Under the pieces are notes generated by a model. That model was not told the DNA's origin. It saw only the letters and a list, made by a program, of their open reading frames with translations, and searched no databases. Both the position numbers and the translations under genes were made by a program. From Burkholderiales bacterium (GTDB lineage: Bacteria; Pseudomonadota; Gammaproteobacteria; Burkholderiales; Burkholderiaceae_C), in assembly GCA_016213265.1 (NCBI GenBank), contig JACRBA010000050.1:1-63436 (forward strand): a stretch of 63,436 nucleotides of DNA, written 5' to 3'. Below, piece by piece: positions 41,501 through 51,652 of the stretch (within the stretch, counting starts at the first letter, position 1; the number at the start of each line of letters is the position of its first letter).

Positions 41501-43050
41501 GCCACGGCCCCCGCCACGGTCTCGTCGGCCAGGTCCACCAGCGGGTGGCCGTCGAGGTACTGCAGCGCGTAGGCCAGCTCACCGGGCGCGTCGGCATGCA
41601 CGGTGATGAGCGGCTGCCCGATGCGCACCACGTCGCCCAGGCGCACATGCAGCTCCAGGCCGGCCGCCGGCGAAGCAGGCGCACCGGCCAGCTTGGCCAC
41701 ACGCGCCAGCAGCCGGCTGTCGATGGCCTGCACCCGGCCCTCGGCCTCGGCGGCCACCACATGGCGCCAGGGCGCCACCGGGGGCTCGCGCAGGCCGCCC
41801 TGCGCCTCGCAGATGGCCTGGAAGCGCGACCACGCGGCGCCGCTGTCCAGCAGCCGGGTGGCCTCGGCGCGGCCCCGTCCCGCCAGCGAGGGCTGGCAGA
41901 ACTCCAGCAGCGCGCCAGCCAGTGCGAGCGCGCGCTCGCGCAGGTCGGCCGGCGCGCCGGGCGCGCCACGCAGCACCGCCAGCACGTCGTGCGCCTCCAG
42001 CGCCGGGCCGATGCCATGGCCCACGGGCTGGGTGCCCACGGTGCGCATCACCTTCAGCCGCAGGTCGAACACGGCCGCCACCTGCACCAGCATGGATTCG
42101 AGGCAGCGGAAGTCGGCCTCGGTGCGCACCTTCGCCGTGGGGCCCACGGGCACGTCGATGACCGCATGGGTGGCCCCGGCCGCGATCTTCTTGGACAGCA
42201 CCGACGCCACGAGCTGCGCGTCGCTGTCCAGGTCCAGCGGGCGCTCCACGCGGATCAGCATGTCGTCGGCCGGGCTCAGCGACAGCGCGCCGCCCCAGAC
42301 GAAGCAGCCGCCCTCGCGCTCGACCACGCGGCGCATGGCGGGCACGTCCAGCGCCACGGTGGTGAGCGTCTCCATCACGTCGGCCGTGCCCGCAGGCGAG
42401 GTGATCGCGCGCGACGAGGTCTTGGGCATGGTCAGGCCCGCCGCGGTGACGATGGCCACCACGATGGGCGTGGTGCGGTTGCCGGGCAACCCGCCCACGC
42501 AGTGCTTGTCGGCCACCACGTCGCGGCCCCAGTCGATGACCTCGCCGGCATCGACCATGGCGCGCGTCAGGCCGATGGTCTCCTGCACGTCCATGCGCCC
42601 GCCCGCGCAGGCAGCCAGGAAGGCGGCGATGTGGGTGTCGGGGTAATGGCCGGCGGCGATGTCGGCCACGATGCGGCGCAGGTCCGCGTCCTCCAGCCGG
42701 TGGCCGTAGATCTTGGCCCGCACGGGGCTCATGGAATCGAGCGCCGGCGCATGCGTCACCGTCACCGCGTCGCCCGATCGCAGGCCCAGCGCGCGCCAGG
42801 CGCTGTTGGACAGCCCCGCCTCGCCCACGCTGAGCAGCCCCGGGTCCACCACGTTGAGGGTGGCCACGATGGACCGGTCACCGACGCGCACCTGCACCCG
42901 GGCCAGGGCCTCGAAACCTTCGGCGCGGCACACCTGGCAGTCGCGGTGCATGTAGACGACGAACTCCTGCGAGGTCTCGATGCCGATGCGGCGGGCCTTG
43001 AGCAGGGGGCGGGAAGCGGCCGCGAGGCCGTCGGGGGAAACATGGCTCAT
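41497..43050 (-). CDS. AMP phosphorylase/thymidine phosphorylase-like protein (archaeal type)
   Basis: A 517-residue nucleoside/nucleotide phosphorylase of the archaeal AMPpase-like group. An N-terminal domain of about 90 residues (absent from DeoA) precedes the glycosyltransferase fold; signatures are [32 protein letters not shown] and [21 protein letters not shown], the phosphate-binding loop of AMP phosphorylases, and a C-terminal pyrimidine-phosphorylase domain. Archaeal AMPpase cleaves NMPs with phosphate to base and ribose 1,5-bisphosphate. The start at ATG 43050 lies only about 15 bases from a -10-like hexamer in an FNR-type promoter. It is coupled to the PRPP synthetase-like gene. Confidence 0.87.
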   Translation of the reverse strand: MSHVSPDGLAAASRPLLKARRIGIETSQEFVVYMHRDCQVCRAEGFEALARVQVRVGDRSIVATLNVVDPGLLSVGEAGLSNSAWRALGLRSGDAVTVTHAPALDSMSPVRAKIYGHRLEDADLRRIVADIAAGHYPDTHIAAFLAACAGGRMDVQETIGLTRAMVDAGEVIDWGRDVVADKHCVGGLPGNRTTPIVVAIVTAAGLTMPKTSSRAITSPAGTADVMETLTTVALDVPAMRRVVEREGGCFVWGGALSLSPADDMLIRVERPLDLDSDAQLVASVLSKKIAAGATHAVIDVPVGPTAKVRTEADFRCLESMLVQVAAVFDLRLKVMRTVGTQPVGHGIGPALEAHDVLAVLRGAPGAPADLRERALALAGALLEFCQPSLAGRGRAEATRLLDSGAAWSRFQAICEAQGGLREPPVAPWRHVVAAEAEGRVQAIDSRLLARVAKLAGAPASPAAGLELHVRLGDVVRIGQPLITVHADAPGELAYALQYLDGHPLVDLADETVAGAVA

Positions 43051-43059
43051 GTGGCGCGC

Positions 43060-43127
43060 AGCTTATGCCGGGACGGCCCTTCTGTCTTGACCCCAGTCAA
43101 CCGTGGCCGGGCCCCTCCCCGTAAGCT
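43060..43127. promoter_or_regulatory. Symmetric FNR-type divergent promoter
   Basis: TTGAC-CCCA-GTCAA at 43087-43100 satisfies the FNR/Anr consensus TTGAY-N4-RTCAA completely. Identical -10-like hexamers TAAGCT lie on the plus strand at 43122-43127 and on the minus strand at 43065-43060, each 28.5 bases from the box centre, the class II activator spacing (-41.5). Transcripts would start next to the DUF411 ATG (43135) and the phosphorylase ATG (43050), giving leaderless or nearly leaderless messages. Confidence 0.65.
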
Positions 43128-43134
43128 CGCGGCC

Positions 43135-43656
43135 ATGGACACGACCGACTTCGCCCACCGCGCCCACCCTGCCCCGACCGGCCGCCTCGCGCTCGACCGC
43201 CGCCAGCTGCTGCTGGCCGCCGCCGCCGGCCTGCTGCCGGCCTGGGCAGCCGCCACGCCCCGCGCCCCGGGTGCCGCCACGGCCGTGGAGGTGTGGAAGG
43301 GCCCCAGCTGCGGCTGCTGCGGCGACTGGATCCGCCACCTGGAGGCCAACGGCTTCCAGGTGAAGGCCCACGACACCGGCAACACCGACGTGCGCCAGCG
43401 CCTGGGCCTGGCCGTGAAGTACGGCTCCTGCCACACCGCCCTGGTGGTCGGCTACGCGGTCGAGGGCCACGTGCCGGCGGCCGACATCCGCCGGCTGCTC
43501 AAGGAGCGGCCCGCGGCGGTGGGCCTGGCGGTGCCGGGCATGCCCATCGGCTCGCCCGGCATGGACGGCCCCGACTACGGCACCCGCCGCGACCCCTACG
43601 ACGTGCTGCTGGTGCTGCGCGACGGCAGCGCGCGGGTCTGGCAGAGCTACCGCTGA
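43135..43656 (+). CDS. DUF411 metal-binding protein
   Basis: A 173-residue exported protein of the DUF411 family, which often accompanies copper and other metal resistance genes. The N-terminus LDRRQLLLAAAAGLLPAWAAA is a signal peptide, possibly twin-arginine. The mature domain begins VEVWKGPSCGCCGDWIRHLEANGFQV with the CGCC metal site, then YGSCHTALV and GHVPAADIRRLL. It is followed by the copper cluster and is divergent from the phosphorylase pair over a shared promoter. A copper-handling role in the periplasm is likely, not proven. Confidence 0.88.
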   Translation: MDTTDFAHRAHPAPTGRLALDRRQLLLAAAAGLLPAWAAATPRAPGAATAVEVWKGPSCGCCGDWIRHLEANGFQVKAHDTGNTDVRQRLGLAVKYGSCHTALVVGYAVEGHVPAADIRRLLKERPAAVGLAVPGMPIGSPGMDGPDYGTRRDPYDVLLVLRDGSARVWQSYR

Positions 43657-43672
43657 GCCACCCCGGCTCCGC

Positions 43673-43936
43673 TCAGCCGCAGCGGCAGCCGCCTCCACCG
43701 CAGCCGCCCGCCTTCGGGGCAGCCTCGGCCGCCGTGGCCACCGGCTGGGGCGTGTAGCCCGCGTCCTCGATGGCCCGGGCCAGCGCCGCGGCATCGGCCG
43801 CCGCCGGCTCCACGCGCACCAGGTGGCCGGCCAGGTCGACCTCGACGCGGGCCGCTGGGTCGGCGGCCTGCAGCGCCTGGGTGATGGCGCCGACGCAGTG
43901 GCCGCAGGTCATGTCCTTGACTTCGAAGGTGAGCAT
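43673..43936 (-). CDS. copZ: CopZ-like heavy-metal-associated protein
   Basis: An 87-residue cytoplasmic metallochaperone with one HMA domain: MTFEVKDMTCGHCVGAI-like start with the CxxC Cu(I) site, and the C-terminal AGYTPQP. A Gly/Cys tail (GGCGGGGCRCG) adds three cysteines, which could bind further metal. ATG 43936 is about 40 bases from its CueR-type promoter. It is divergent from copA and should deliver Cu(I) to CopA. Confidence 0.9.
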   Translation of the reverse strand: MLTFEVKDMTCGHCVGAITQALQAADPAARVEVDLAGHLVRVEPAAADAAALARAIEDAGYTPQPVATAAEAAPKAGGCGGGGCRCG

Positions 43937-43988
43937 CGCAAACTCCGGGTGAAACGCGCGAACGCGGTGGAAGATGGCGTGATGCTGA

Positions 43989-44012
43989 ACCTTCCCACCG
44001 TGGCAAACGCAA
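43989..44012 (-). promoter_or_regulatory. CueR-type promoter for the copZ-like gene
   Basis: On the minus strand, TTGCGT (44012-44007) is followed after 18 bases by TCAGCAT, and the spacer contains the imperfect palindrome ending GGGAAGGT. Spacing and sequence match the copA promoter base for base in layout, as expected for a MerR-family activator that untwists a long spacer. Confidence 0.65.
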
Positions 44013-44063
44013 GGGATGTGCATTGACCATCCTCAACGCCAGCAGGGAATTGTCGGCCCGCCA

Positions 44064-44094
44064 TTGACCTTTCCATGATGGAAAGGTTGAGCAT
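44064..44094 (+). promoter_or_regulatory. CueR-type promoter for copA
   Basis: TTGACC at 44064-44069 is the -35; the operator has half-sites ACCTTTCC (44067-44074) and GGAAAGGT (44080-44087) around ATGAT, a perfect eight-base inverted repeat. The -10-like TGAGCAT follows at 44088-44094, an extended spacer typical of MerR-family promoters. The apparent ATG codons at 44075 and 44078 lie inside the operator and cannot be the copA start. Confidence 0.75.
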
Positions 44095-44137
44095 GGGCGC
44101 CTTGTCTGCTTCCGCGGCACCCTGCCTGCCACCCGCC

Positions 44138-46546
44138 ATGTCTGCCCCACCCGTCACCACCTTGCGCCTGCCCGTCGGCGGCATGACCTGCGCCTCCTGC
44201 GTGCGGCGCGTGGAGAAGGCCTTGCTGTCGGCCCCCGGCGTCACCGGGGCCAGCGTCAACCTGGCCACCGAGCAGGCCACCGTCACCACCGCCGGCATGC
44301 CGGACACGGCCGCGTTGCTGGCGAGCGTGCAGCGCGCGGGCTATGAAGTGGCTACCGTGACCACCCAGCTGCAGGTGGCCGGCATGACCTGGGCGTCGTG
44401 CGTGGGGCGCGTGGAAAAGGCGCTGCGCCAGGTGCCGGGCGTGCTGGAGGCGAGCGTCAACCTGGCCACCGAGCGCGCCACCGTGCGCAGCTTGGCCAGC
44501 GTGGCCGTGTCCGCGCTGCAGGCGGCCGTGGGCCGCGCCGGCTACGAGGCGCAGCCGGTGGGCACCGAGGGGGCCAGCGCGGCCCCCGTGCGCCCACGCT
44601 GGCCCGAGTGGGCCCCGGTGCTGGCCAGCGCGGTGCTCACGCTGCCGCTGGTGCTGCCCATGCTGCTGGATCTGACCGGGCGCCACCTGATGCTGCCGGC
44701 CGTCTGGCAGTGGCTGCTCGCGACACCCGTGCAGTTCGTCTTCGGCGCCCGTTTCTACCGCGCGGGCTGGAAGGCCGCACGGGCCGGCAGCGGCAACATG
44801 GACCTGCTGGTGGCGCTGGGCACCAGCGCGGCCTACGGCCTGTCGCTCTTCCTGTGGTGGCGCCACGGCGGCCATGACATGCCGCACCTGTACTTCGAAA
44901 GCTCGGCCACGGTGATCACGCTGGTGCTGCTGGGCAAGTGGCTGGAGCAGCGCGCCAAGCGGCAGACGGCCGATGCCATCCGCGCGCTCAATGCCCTGCG
45001 GCCCGCCACCGCCCGGGTGTGGCGCGACGGCCAGGAGCAGGAGCTGCCGGTCGAGCAGGTGCGCGTGGGCGACGAGGTGGTGGTGCGCCCCGGCGAGCGC
45101 GTGCCGGTGGACGGCGAGGTGACGGATGGCCGCAGCCACGTGGACGAGTCGCTCATCACCGGCGAGAGCCTGCCCGTGGCCAAGGCGGTGGGCGACCGCG
45201 TCACCGGCGGCGCCATCAACAAGGAAGGCCGCCTGCGCCTGCGCACCCGGGCCGTGGGCACCGAGACCACGCTGGCACGCATCATCCGCCTCGTCGAATC
45301 GGCGCAGGCCGCCAAGGCGCCCATCCAGCGCCTGGTGGATCGGGTCAGCGCGGTGTTCGTGCCGGTGGTGCTGGCCATCGCCGCCCTCACCTTCGGCGGC
45401 TGGCTGCTGGCCACGGGCAATGCCGAACAGGCGCTCGTCAATGCGGTGGCGGTGCTGGTGATCGCCTGCCCCTGTGCCCTGGGCCTGGCCACGCCCACCG
45501 CCATCATGGCCGGCACCGGCGTGGCGGCGCGGCACGGCATCCTCATCAAGGACGCCCAGGCACTGGAGCTGGCCCATGCGGTGCGCACCGTGGCCTTCGA
45601 CAAGACCGGCACGCTGACCGCCGGCCAGCCTTCGCTGGTGGCCACCGTGCCCGCGCCGGGCATCGACGAGGCCGAGTTGCTGCGCCTGGCCGGCGGCGTG
45701 CAGCAAGCCAGTGAACACCCGCTGGCGCAAGCCGTGATCGACCGCGCGATGGCGGCGGGCCTGACGCTGCCCACCGCCGAGGACGCCCAGGCCCTGCCGG
45801 GCCGTGGCGTGCAGGCTCGCGTGGGCGGCCGGTCGCTGGCCGTCGGCAGCAGCCGCCTGCTGGCCGAATGGCAGGCCGACGCCGGCACGCTGGCGGCCGA
45901 GGCGGCGCGACTGGAAGGCGAGGGCCGCACGGTCTCGTGGCTCATCGAGCGCACCGACGATGCGGCGGGCGCGGCGCGCGTGCTGGGCCTGCTGGCCTTC
46001 GGCGACACGCTCAAGCCCTCCGCCGCCGAGGCGGTGGCGCGCCTCCAGGCGCTGGGCATCCGCACCGTGATGCTCACCGGCGACAACGCCGGCAGCGCCC
46101 AGGCCGTGGCCAGCGCCCTGGGCATCGACGAGGTGCGCGCCCAGGTGCTGCCCGCCGACAAGGCCGCCGCCGTGCAGGCGCTGCGCGGCCCGGGCGGCGT
46201 GGTGGCCATGGTGGGCGACGGCATCAACGACGCCCCGGCCCTGGCGGCCGCCGACGTGGGCCTGGCCATGTCCACCGGCACCGACGTGGCCATGGAGACC
46301 GCCGGCATCACCCTGATGCGCGGCGACCCGCGCCTGGTGCCCGAGGCGGTGGACATCTCGCGCCGCACCTGGCGCAAGATCCGCCAGAACCTGTGGTGGG
46401 CCTTCGGCTACAACGTGCTGGGCATTCCGCTGGCCGCCGCGGGGCTGCTGAGCCCGGTGATCGCGGGCGCGGCCATGGCCTTCAGCAGCGTCAGCGTCGT
46501 CACCAACGCACTCACCCTGCGCCGCTGGCGCCCGGGCTCTCACTGA
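44138..46546 (+). CDS. copA: Cu(I)-exporting P1B-1 ATPase
   Basis: An 802-residue copper export pump. Two N-terminal HMA domains: the first has the normal MTCASC site (Cys 18, Cys 21), the second reads MTWASC, with Trp 85 in place of the first Cys and only Cys 88 left. Eight membrane helices follow, with the CPC ion site (Cys 444-Pro-Cys 446), TGES, the phosphorylated Asp 488 in DKTGT, SEHPLA for nucleotide binding, and [13 protein letters not shown] 44138 is chosen because upstream ATGs lie in the promoter. It transports Cu(I) to the periplasm; cueR follows 38 bases later. Confidence 0.96.
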   Translation: MSAPPVTTLRLPVGGMTCASCVRRVEKALLSAPGVTGASVNLATEQATVTTAGMPDTAALLASVQRAGYEVATVTTQLQVAGMTWASCVGRVEKALRQVPGVLEASVNLATERATVRSLASVAVSALQAAVGRAGYEAQPVGTEGASAAPVRPRWPEWAPVLASAVLTLPLVLPMLLDLTGRHLMLPAVWQWLLATPVQFVFGARFYRAGWKAARAGSGNMDLLVALGTSAAYGLSLFLWWRHGGHDMPHLYFESSATVITLVLLGKWLEQRAKRQTADAIRALNALRPATARVWRDGQEQELPVEQVRVGDEVVVRPGERVPVDGEVTDGRSHVDESLITGESLPVAKAVGDRVTGGAINKEGRLRLRTRAVGTETTLARIIRLVESAQAAKAPIQRLVDRVSAVFVPVVLAIAALTFGGWLLATGNAEQALVNAVAVLVIACPCALGLATPTAIMAGTGVAARHGILIKDAQALELAHAVRTVAFDKTGTLTAGQPSLVATVPAPGIDEAELLRLAGGVQQASEHPLAQAVIDRAMAAGLTLPTAEDAQALPGRGVQARVGGRSLAVGSSRLLAEWQADAGTLAAEAARLEGEGRTVSWLIERTDDAAGAARVLGLLAFGDTLKPSAAEAVARLQALGIRTVMLTGDNAGSAQAVASALGIDEVRAQVLPADKAAAVQALRGPGGVVAMVGDGINDAPALAAADVGLAMSTGTDVAMETAGITLMRGDPRLVPEAVDISRRTWRKIRQNLWWAFGYNVLGIPLAAAGLLSPVIAGAAMAFSSVSVVTNALTLRRWRPGSH

Positions 46547-46584
46547 ACCCTGCGCTCGACCCCGCACCGAACGAGGCAACCGCC

Positions 46585-47037
46585 ATGATGAACATCGGAC
46601 AGGCCGCCAAGGCCACCCAGGTCTCGGCGAAGATGATCCGCCACTACGAGAGCGTCGGCCTGCTGCCCGAAGCCCGCCGCACCGACGCCGGCTACCGCCA
46701 GTACGACGACAAGGACCTGGCCACGCTGCGCTTCATCCGACAGTCGCGCGACCTGGGCTTCTCGCTGGAGCAGATCCGCGAGCTGCTGGGCCTGTGGCAC
46801 AACCGCCGGCGCCCGAGCCGCCAGGTCAAGGCGCTGGCCCAGGCCCACATCGCCGAGCTCGACAGCAAGCTGGCCGAGCTGCAGGCCATGAAGGCCACGC
46901 TGGCCCACCTGGTGCAGTGCTGCCACGGCGACGACCGGCCGGACTGCCCGATCATCGACACACTGGCCTCCGGCACGCCCCCCGGGGCGTTGAACTCTGC
47001 GCCGGCGGCAGGCTCCAACGGCTGTCACGAGCCCTGA
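46585..47037 (+). CDS. cueR: CueR copper-responsive regulator
   Basis: A 150-residue MerR-family activator. The winged helix reads MNIGQAAKATQVSAKMIRHYESVGLLP, followed by the dimer helix and a metal loop QCCHGDDRPDCPI. Counted from the second ATG (46588), Cys 111/112 and Cys 120 fall at the Cu(I)-binding positions of E. coli CueR (112 and 120). The C-terminal tail is longer than usual and ends GCHEP. It should activate the two long-spacer promoters at 43989-44094. It lies 38 bases after copA and is probably cotranscribed with it. Confidence 0.94.
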   Translation: MMNIGQAAKATQVSAKMIRHYESVGLLPEARRTDAGYRQYDDKDLATLRFIRQSRDLGFSLEQIRELLGLWHNRRRPSRQVKALAQAHIAELDSKLAELQAMKATLAHLVQCCHGDDRPDCPIIDTLASGTPPGALNSAPAAGSNGCHEP

Positions 47038-47055
47038 ACGCCGCACGATTCCACG

Positions 47056-47436
47056 ATGACCCACCTTCGCGCCCATTCCCTCGCCACCCCGCGCTGGCAC
47101 CTGGCCGCCGCGGCCCTGCTCACCCTGGCGGCGGCCCCGTGGCTGGCCGGCGCGGCACGCGCGGCCGACGCCCACGACCACAACCACACGGCGGCCGCGG
47201 CGCCGGCGGCTGCCGAGCTGGCCGAGGGCGAGGTGCGCCGCGTGGACAAGGCACAGGGCAAGCTGACCCTCAAGCACGGCCCCATCGCCAACCTGTCCAT
47301 GCCGGCCATGACCATGGTGTTCCGCGTGGCCGACCCGGCCATGCTCGACCGCGTGCAGGACGGCGACAAGGTGCGCTTCAGCGCCGAGCGGCTGAACGGC
47401 TTCATCACCGTCACCCGGCTCGACGCGCTGCGCTGA
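47056..47436 (+). CDS. CusF-like periplasmic copper-binding protein
   Basis: A 126-residue exported protein. A signal peptide (about residues 1-38) ends ARAAD and is followed by an Asp/His-rich HDHNH stretch, then a CusF-type beta-barrel: GEVRRVDKAQGKLTLKHGPIANLSMPAMTMVFRV. The His of KHGPI and the two Met of MTM match CusF Cu(I) ligands; the capping Trp of CusF is replaced by Met. It lies 18 bases after cueR, so the copper set copA-cueR-cusF-like is one transcription unit. It may pass copper to an RND pump. Confidence 0.87.
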   Translation: MTHLRAHSLATPRWHLAAAALLTLAAAPWLAGAARAADAHDHNHTAAAAPAAAELAEGEVRRVDKAQGKLTLKHGPIANLSMPAMTMVFRVADPAMLDRVQDGDKVRFSAERLNGFITVTRLDALR

Positions 47437-47460
47437 CGGTGCCCTGCCCGGGCGGCACGC

Positions 47461-48768
47461 TCAGGGCAGGCGCAGCACCTCCAGCGCGCTGATCGCCGGC
47501 GCCGGCGCGCCCCAGGCCTGGCGGATGTAGGTGGCCACGGCCGCCTGCGCTTCGGCATCGAGCACATGGCCGAACGGCGGCATGCCGTGCGGGCGCGGGT
47601 GGCCCGCCGTGGACGGCGCGAAGCCGCCGTGGCGGATCATCTGCAGCACGTTGTGCGGGTCTGCCAGGGTGACCGCGCGGTTGCCGGCCAGCGCCGGGAA
47701 GCGGCCCGGCCGACCCTCGCCCTGGTCGCCATGGCAATCGGTGCAATGGCGCGTGTACAGGCGCTGGCCCAGCTCGCGCTGGGCAGCCGGCGCCTGCACG
47801 GCCATCGCGCGGGCCACCGGGCGCTCGGGCAGCGTGGCCAGGTAGCGTGCCATGGCCAGCGCATCGTCGGGCGTCAGGTGCTGGGTGCTGGCGAACACCA
47901 CCTCGGCCATGGGCCCCGACACCGACGCGCCGGGCACCGTGCCGTCGCGCAGCAGGCGCGCGGTGGTCTCCAGCGGCCAGCGCTGCACACCCGCCTGCTG
48001 CGGATCGGCCAGTGACGGCGCCACCCAGTCGCCCGCGGGCATGGGCCCGCCCAGCCAGGCCTGCTCGTCGCGCACGCCGCCCAGCCGGTCACGCGGCGAG
48101 TGGCAGGCGGCGCAGTGGCCCAGCCCCTCGACGAGGTAGCGGCCGCGCTGCCAGGTCGCGTCCTGGCCGGGCACGGGCCTGGGCAGGGCGTCGGCGGGGC
48201 GGAAGTACAACGCCCGCCACACCGCCAGCGCGGCCTGCGTGCCGTACGGGAAGCGCAAGGCATGCGGCCGCTGGGGCTGCACCACCGGCGGCACGCTGCG
48301 CAGGTAGGCCAGCAAGGCGTCGGCGTCCTCGCGCGTCACCTGCGTGAATTGCGGGTAAGGAAACGCCGGGTACAACAGGCGCCCGTCGCGCGAGCGGCCA
48401 TGGTGCAACGCGCGCCAGAACTCGTCTGACGTCCACGCGCCCAGCCCCGTGACCGGGTCGGGCGTGAGGTTCGGGCTGTACACCGTGCCGAAGGGCGTGG
48501 TGACCGCGCGGCCACCGGCCAGCGCCGGGCCACCGGGCGCGGTGTGGCAGCCGATGCAGTTGCCCACCCGGGCCAGGTAGGCGCCTTGCGCGACCTGGGC
48601 GGCGGTGGCCGGCGCGCGCGTGGCCTCCGGCCGCAGCGGCGCCTCGCCGCGCACGTTGAGCGCTGCCACCCAGGCGCCCATCACCATGCCGAGCACACCC
48701 AGGCCGGCCAGCACCGCCACCACGCGGCCGGCACGCGAGCGGCGCCATTCGGCGCGCGACGTCGTCAT
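47461..48768 (-). CDS. Triheme cytochrome c
   Basis: A 435-residue membrane-anchored or exported cytochrome with three heme sites, CIGCH (near residue 75), CAACH (near 220) and CTDCH (near 345), resembling the cytochrome subunit of membrane dehydrogenases (gluconate/alcohol dehydrogenase type). The N-terminus has one hydrophobic segment (VVAVLAGLGVLGMVMGAWVAAL). It overlaps the preceding diheme cytochrome gene by four bases (ATGA). No dehydrogenase is adjacent; the nearby flavoprotein is the divergent SQR. Electron transfer from sulfide oxidation to a terminal oxidase is a possibility only. Confidence 0.88.
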   Translation of the reverse strand: MTTSRAEWRRSRAGRVVAVLAGLGVLGMVMGAWVAALNVRGEAPLRPEATRAPATAAQVAQGAYLARVGNCIGCHTAPGGPALAGGRAVTTPFGTVYSPNLTPDPVTGLGAWTSDEFWRALHHGRSRDGRLLYPAFPYPQFTQVTREDADALLAYLRSVPPVVQPQRPHALRFPYGTQAALAVWRALYFRPADALPRPVPGQDATWQRGRYLVEGLGHCAACHSPRDRLGGVRDEQAWLGGPMPAGDWVAPSLADPQQAGVQRWPLETTARLLRDGTVPGASVSGPMAEVVFASTQHLTPDDALAMARYLATLPERPVARAMAVQAPAAQRELGQRLYTRHCTDCHGDQGEGRPGRFPALAGNRAVTLADPHNVLQMIRHGGFAPSTAGHPRPHGMPPFGHVLDAEAQAAVATYIRQAWGAPAPAISALEVLRLP

Positions 48769-49496
48769 GGCAGCGCACTGCCGCAACGCAGCGGCAGGGG
48801 CGTGGATGGGGCCGGTGCGGGCCGCGCGCCGGGCAGGGTCGGCTGCGCGGCCAGCCAGCGCGCGATCAGGCCCACTTCCTCGGCACTCAGGCGGCCGGCC
48901 ATGTCGGCCATGCAATCGGGCGCATGGGCGCGGCGCTGGCCGGTGCGCCAGGCGCCCAGCTGGCCGATGAGGTAGTCGGCCGAGAGCCCCGTGAGCCCGG
49001 GCGTGGCCGGCAACCGGCCGGCGAGTGCCTCGCCATGGCAGGTGGTGCACGCGGGCAGCCGACGCTCCGGCACCCCCTGCCGCACCAGCTGCTCGGCGCG
49101 CGCGCGATCGTCGGGCGTGAGCCGGTCGGGCGCGGGCGGCGGATAGGGCAGGTCCAACGATGCGAAGTGGCCCGCGATCTCCTGCAGGTAGGCGGGCGAG
49201 AGGTGCTGCACCAGATGCTGCATGGCCTCGTTGTGCCGGCGACCCGCCTGGAAGTTGAGCAGCTGGTGGTACAGGTAAGCGGCCGGCTTGCCCGCGATGC
49301 GCGGGAAGTAGCCCCCCGGCGTGGCCCGGCCCTGCGGCCCGTGGCAGGCCGAACAGGCCTGCACGCGCTCGGCCATGCCGGAGGCCGCAGCCGGCAGCGT
49401 CGGCTCGGCCGCCCGGGCGGCCGGCCACGGGGCCGCGCCCAGCAGCATGGCGGCCATGAGCACCCGCGCGGATGCGCCCGGCGCGCGCCGCGTCAT
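48765..49496 (-). CDS. Diheme cytochrome c (c4-like)
   Basis: A 243-residue periplasmic cytochrome c4-like protein with hemes at CSACH and CTTCH, one per half. A signal peptide ends around ARAAEP. Typical c4 sequence is GYFPRIAGKPAAYLYHQLLNFQAGRR. It overlaps the ArsR gene before it and the triheme cytochrome after it, each by ATGA, so all three are translationally coupled under the ArsR promoter. ATG 49496 is chosen by this overlap and the signal peptide. Confidence 0.9.
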   Translation of the reverse strand: MTRRAPGASARVLMAAMLLGAAPWPAARAAEPTLPAAASGMAERVQACSACHGPQGRATPGGYFPRIAGKPAAYLYHQLLNFQAGRRHNEAMQHLVQHLSPAYLQEIAGHFASLDLPYPPPAPDRLTPDDRARAEQLVRQGVPERRLPACTTCHGEALAGRLPATPGLTGLSADYLIGQLGAWRTGQRRAHAPDCMADMAGRLSAEEVGLIARWLAAQPTLPGARPAPAPSTPLPLRCGSALP

Positions 49497-49897
49497 CCGC
49501 GCGCGCCGCGCGCCACGCGCGGGGCGCGGGCCGGGCGGGTGAATGCCTTGCGCTCCTGCGCCTGGCGTTCCAGCTGCCGCGCGATGTGGCCGCAGACCAG
49601 ATCGCACAGCGCGTAGACGGATTCGTCGGCGATGCGGTAGTACACCGCCGTGCCGCGGCCTTCGCGCTCGACCAGGCCGCGCCGCATCAGCAGCGAGAGG
49701 TGGCGCGAGACGTTGGCCGACGTGGTGCCGGTGGCCTGGGCGAGGTCGCCCACGTTGCGCTCGCCGTCACGCAGCAGGTTCAGGATCTGCAGGCGCGTCG
49801 GCTCGGACAGCGCCTGGAAATGGGCCGCGACCTGGGCGAGCGCCTCGGGGGGAAGGCCTTGCATGGAGACTGGAGAAAGGGAGAGTTCGCCCGCCAT
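49493..49897 (-). CDS. ArsR/SmtB-family regulator
   Basis: A 134-residue ArsR-type winged helix: LSEPTRLQILNLLRDGERNVGDLAQATGTTSANVSRHLSLLMRRGLVEREGRGTAVYYRI. It carries two cysteines close together in the last helix (ALCDLVCGH), unlike the widely separated Cys pair of BigR/SqrR, so the signal may be a metal or a persulfide. A 9-base palindrome lies between this gene and sqr and covers both promoters, so it likely represses sqr and its own operon. ATG 49897 is preferred for its GAGG ribosome site. Confidence 0.88.
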   Translation of the reverse strand: MAGELSLSPVSMQGLPPEALAQVAAHFQALSEPTRLQILNLLRDGERNVGDLAQATGTTSANVSRHLSLLMRRGLVEREGRGTAVYYRIADESVYALCDLVCGHIARQLERQAQERKAFTRPARAPRVARGARG

Positions 49898-49942
49898 CAT
49901 GCCTCACGCCTGGGCAGCCACACGGGTGCTCATGATATTGAC

Positions 49943-49964
49943 TATTTGCGTAATCACGCAAATA
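49943..49964. promoter_or_regulatory. ArsR operator over divergent promoters
   Basis: TATTTGCGT and ACGCAAATA form a perfect nine-base inverted repeat around AATC, in an AT-rich island. For sqr, TTGACT (49938-49943) and AATACT (49961-49966) are spaced 17 bases; for the arsR operon, TTGCGT and TATCAT are spaced 18 bases on the minus strand. The operator overlaps both. Confidence 0.75.
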
Positions 49965-49968
49965 CTGA

Positions 49969-51297
<1,329 letters not shown>

Positions 51298-51318
51298 CCG
51301 ACCCCTGAAGGATTCCGC

Positions 51319-51648
51319 ATGACCTTTCCCTCCCCGCAACTGGCCCCGCCGCAATGTGCCGACGCCCTCGAGCACGGCGCCTGGCTGGTCGACGTGCGCG
51401 AGCCGCACGAGGTGCAGCGCCTGGCCTTCGACCACCCGCGCTGCCTGGCCATGCCCCTGAGCGAGTTCCAGAAGCGTTTCCCCGAGTTGCCGCGTGACCA
51501 GCCGCTGGTCATGGCGTGTGCCGCCGGCGGCCGCAGCTTCCAGGCCATGCAGTTCCTGGCGCACCACGGCTACACCCAGGTGGCCAACCTGGCCGGCGGC
51601 ATCGGTGCCTGGGCGGCGCACGGGCTGCCGGTGCGCCACGGGAGCTGA
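51319..51648 (+). CDS. Rhodanese-domain protein
   Basis: A 109-residue single-domain rhodanese with the persulfide-carrying cysteine in VMACAAGGRSFQA and the acidic motif VDVREPHEV. It probably moves sulfane sulfur between SQR, glutathione and the persulfide dioxygenase. It lies 21 bases after sqr and four bases before the next start. Confidence 0.93.
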   Translation: MTFPSPQLAPPQCADALEHGAWLVDVREPHEVQRLAFDHPRCLAMPLSEFQKRFPELPRDQPLVMACAAGGRSFQAMQFLAHHGYTQVANLAGGIGAWAAHGLPVRHGS

Positions 51649-51652
51649 GCCC

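Noticed and set aside
44075..44137. Earlier copA start at ATG 44075
   Set aside because: It lies inside the CueR-type operator, upstream of the predicted -10, so it would not be on the main transcript.
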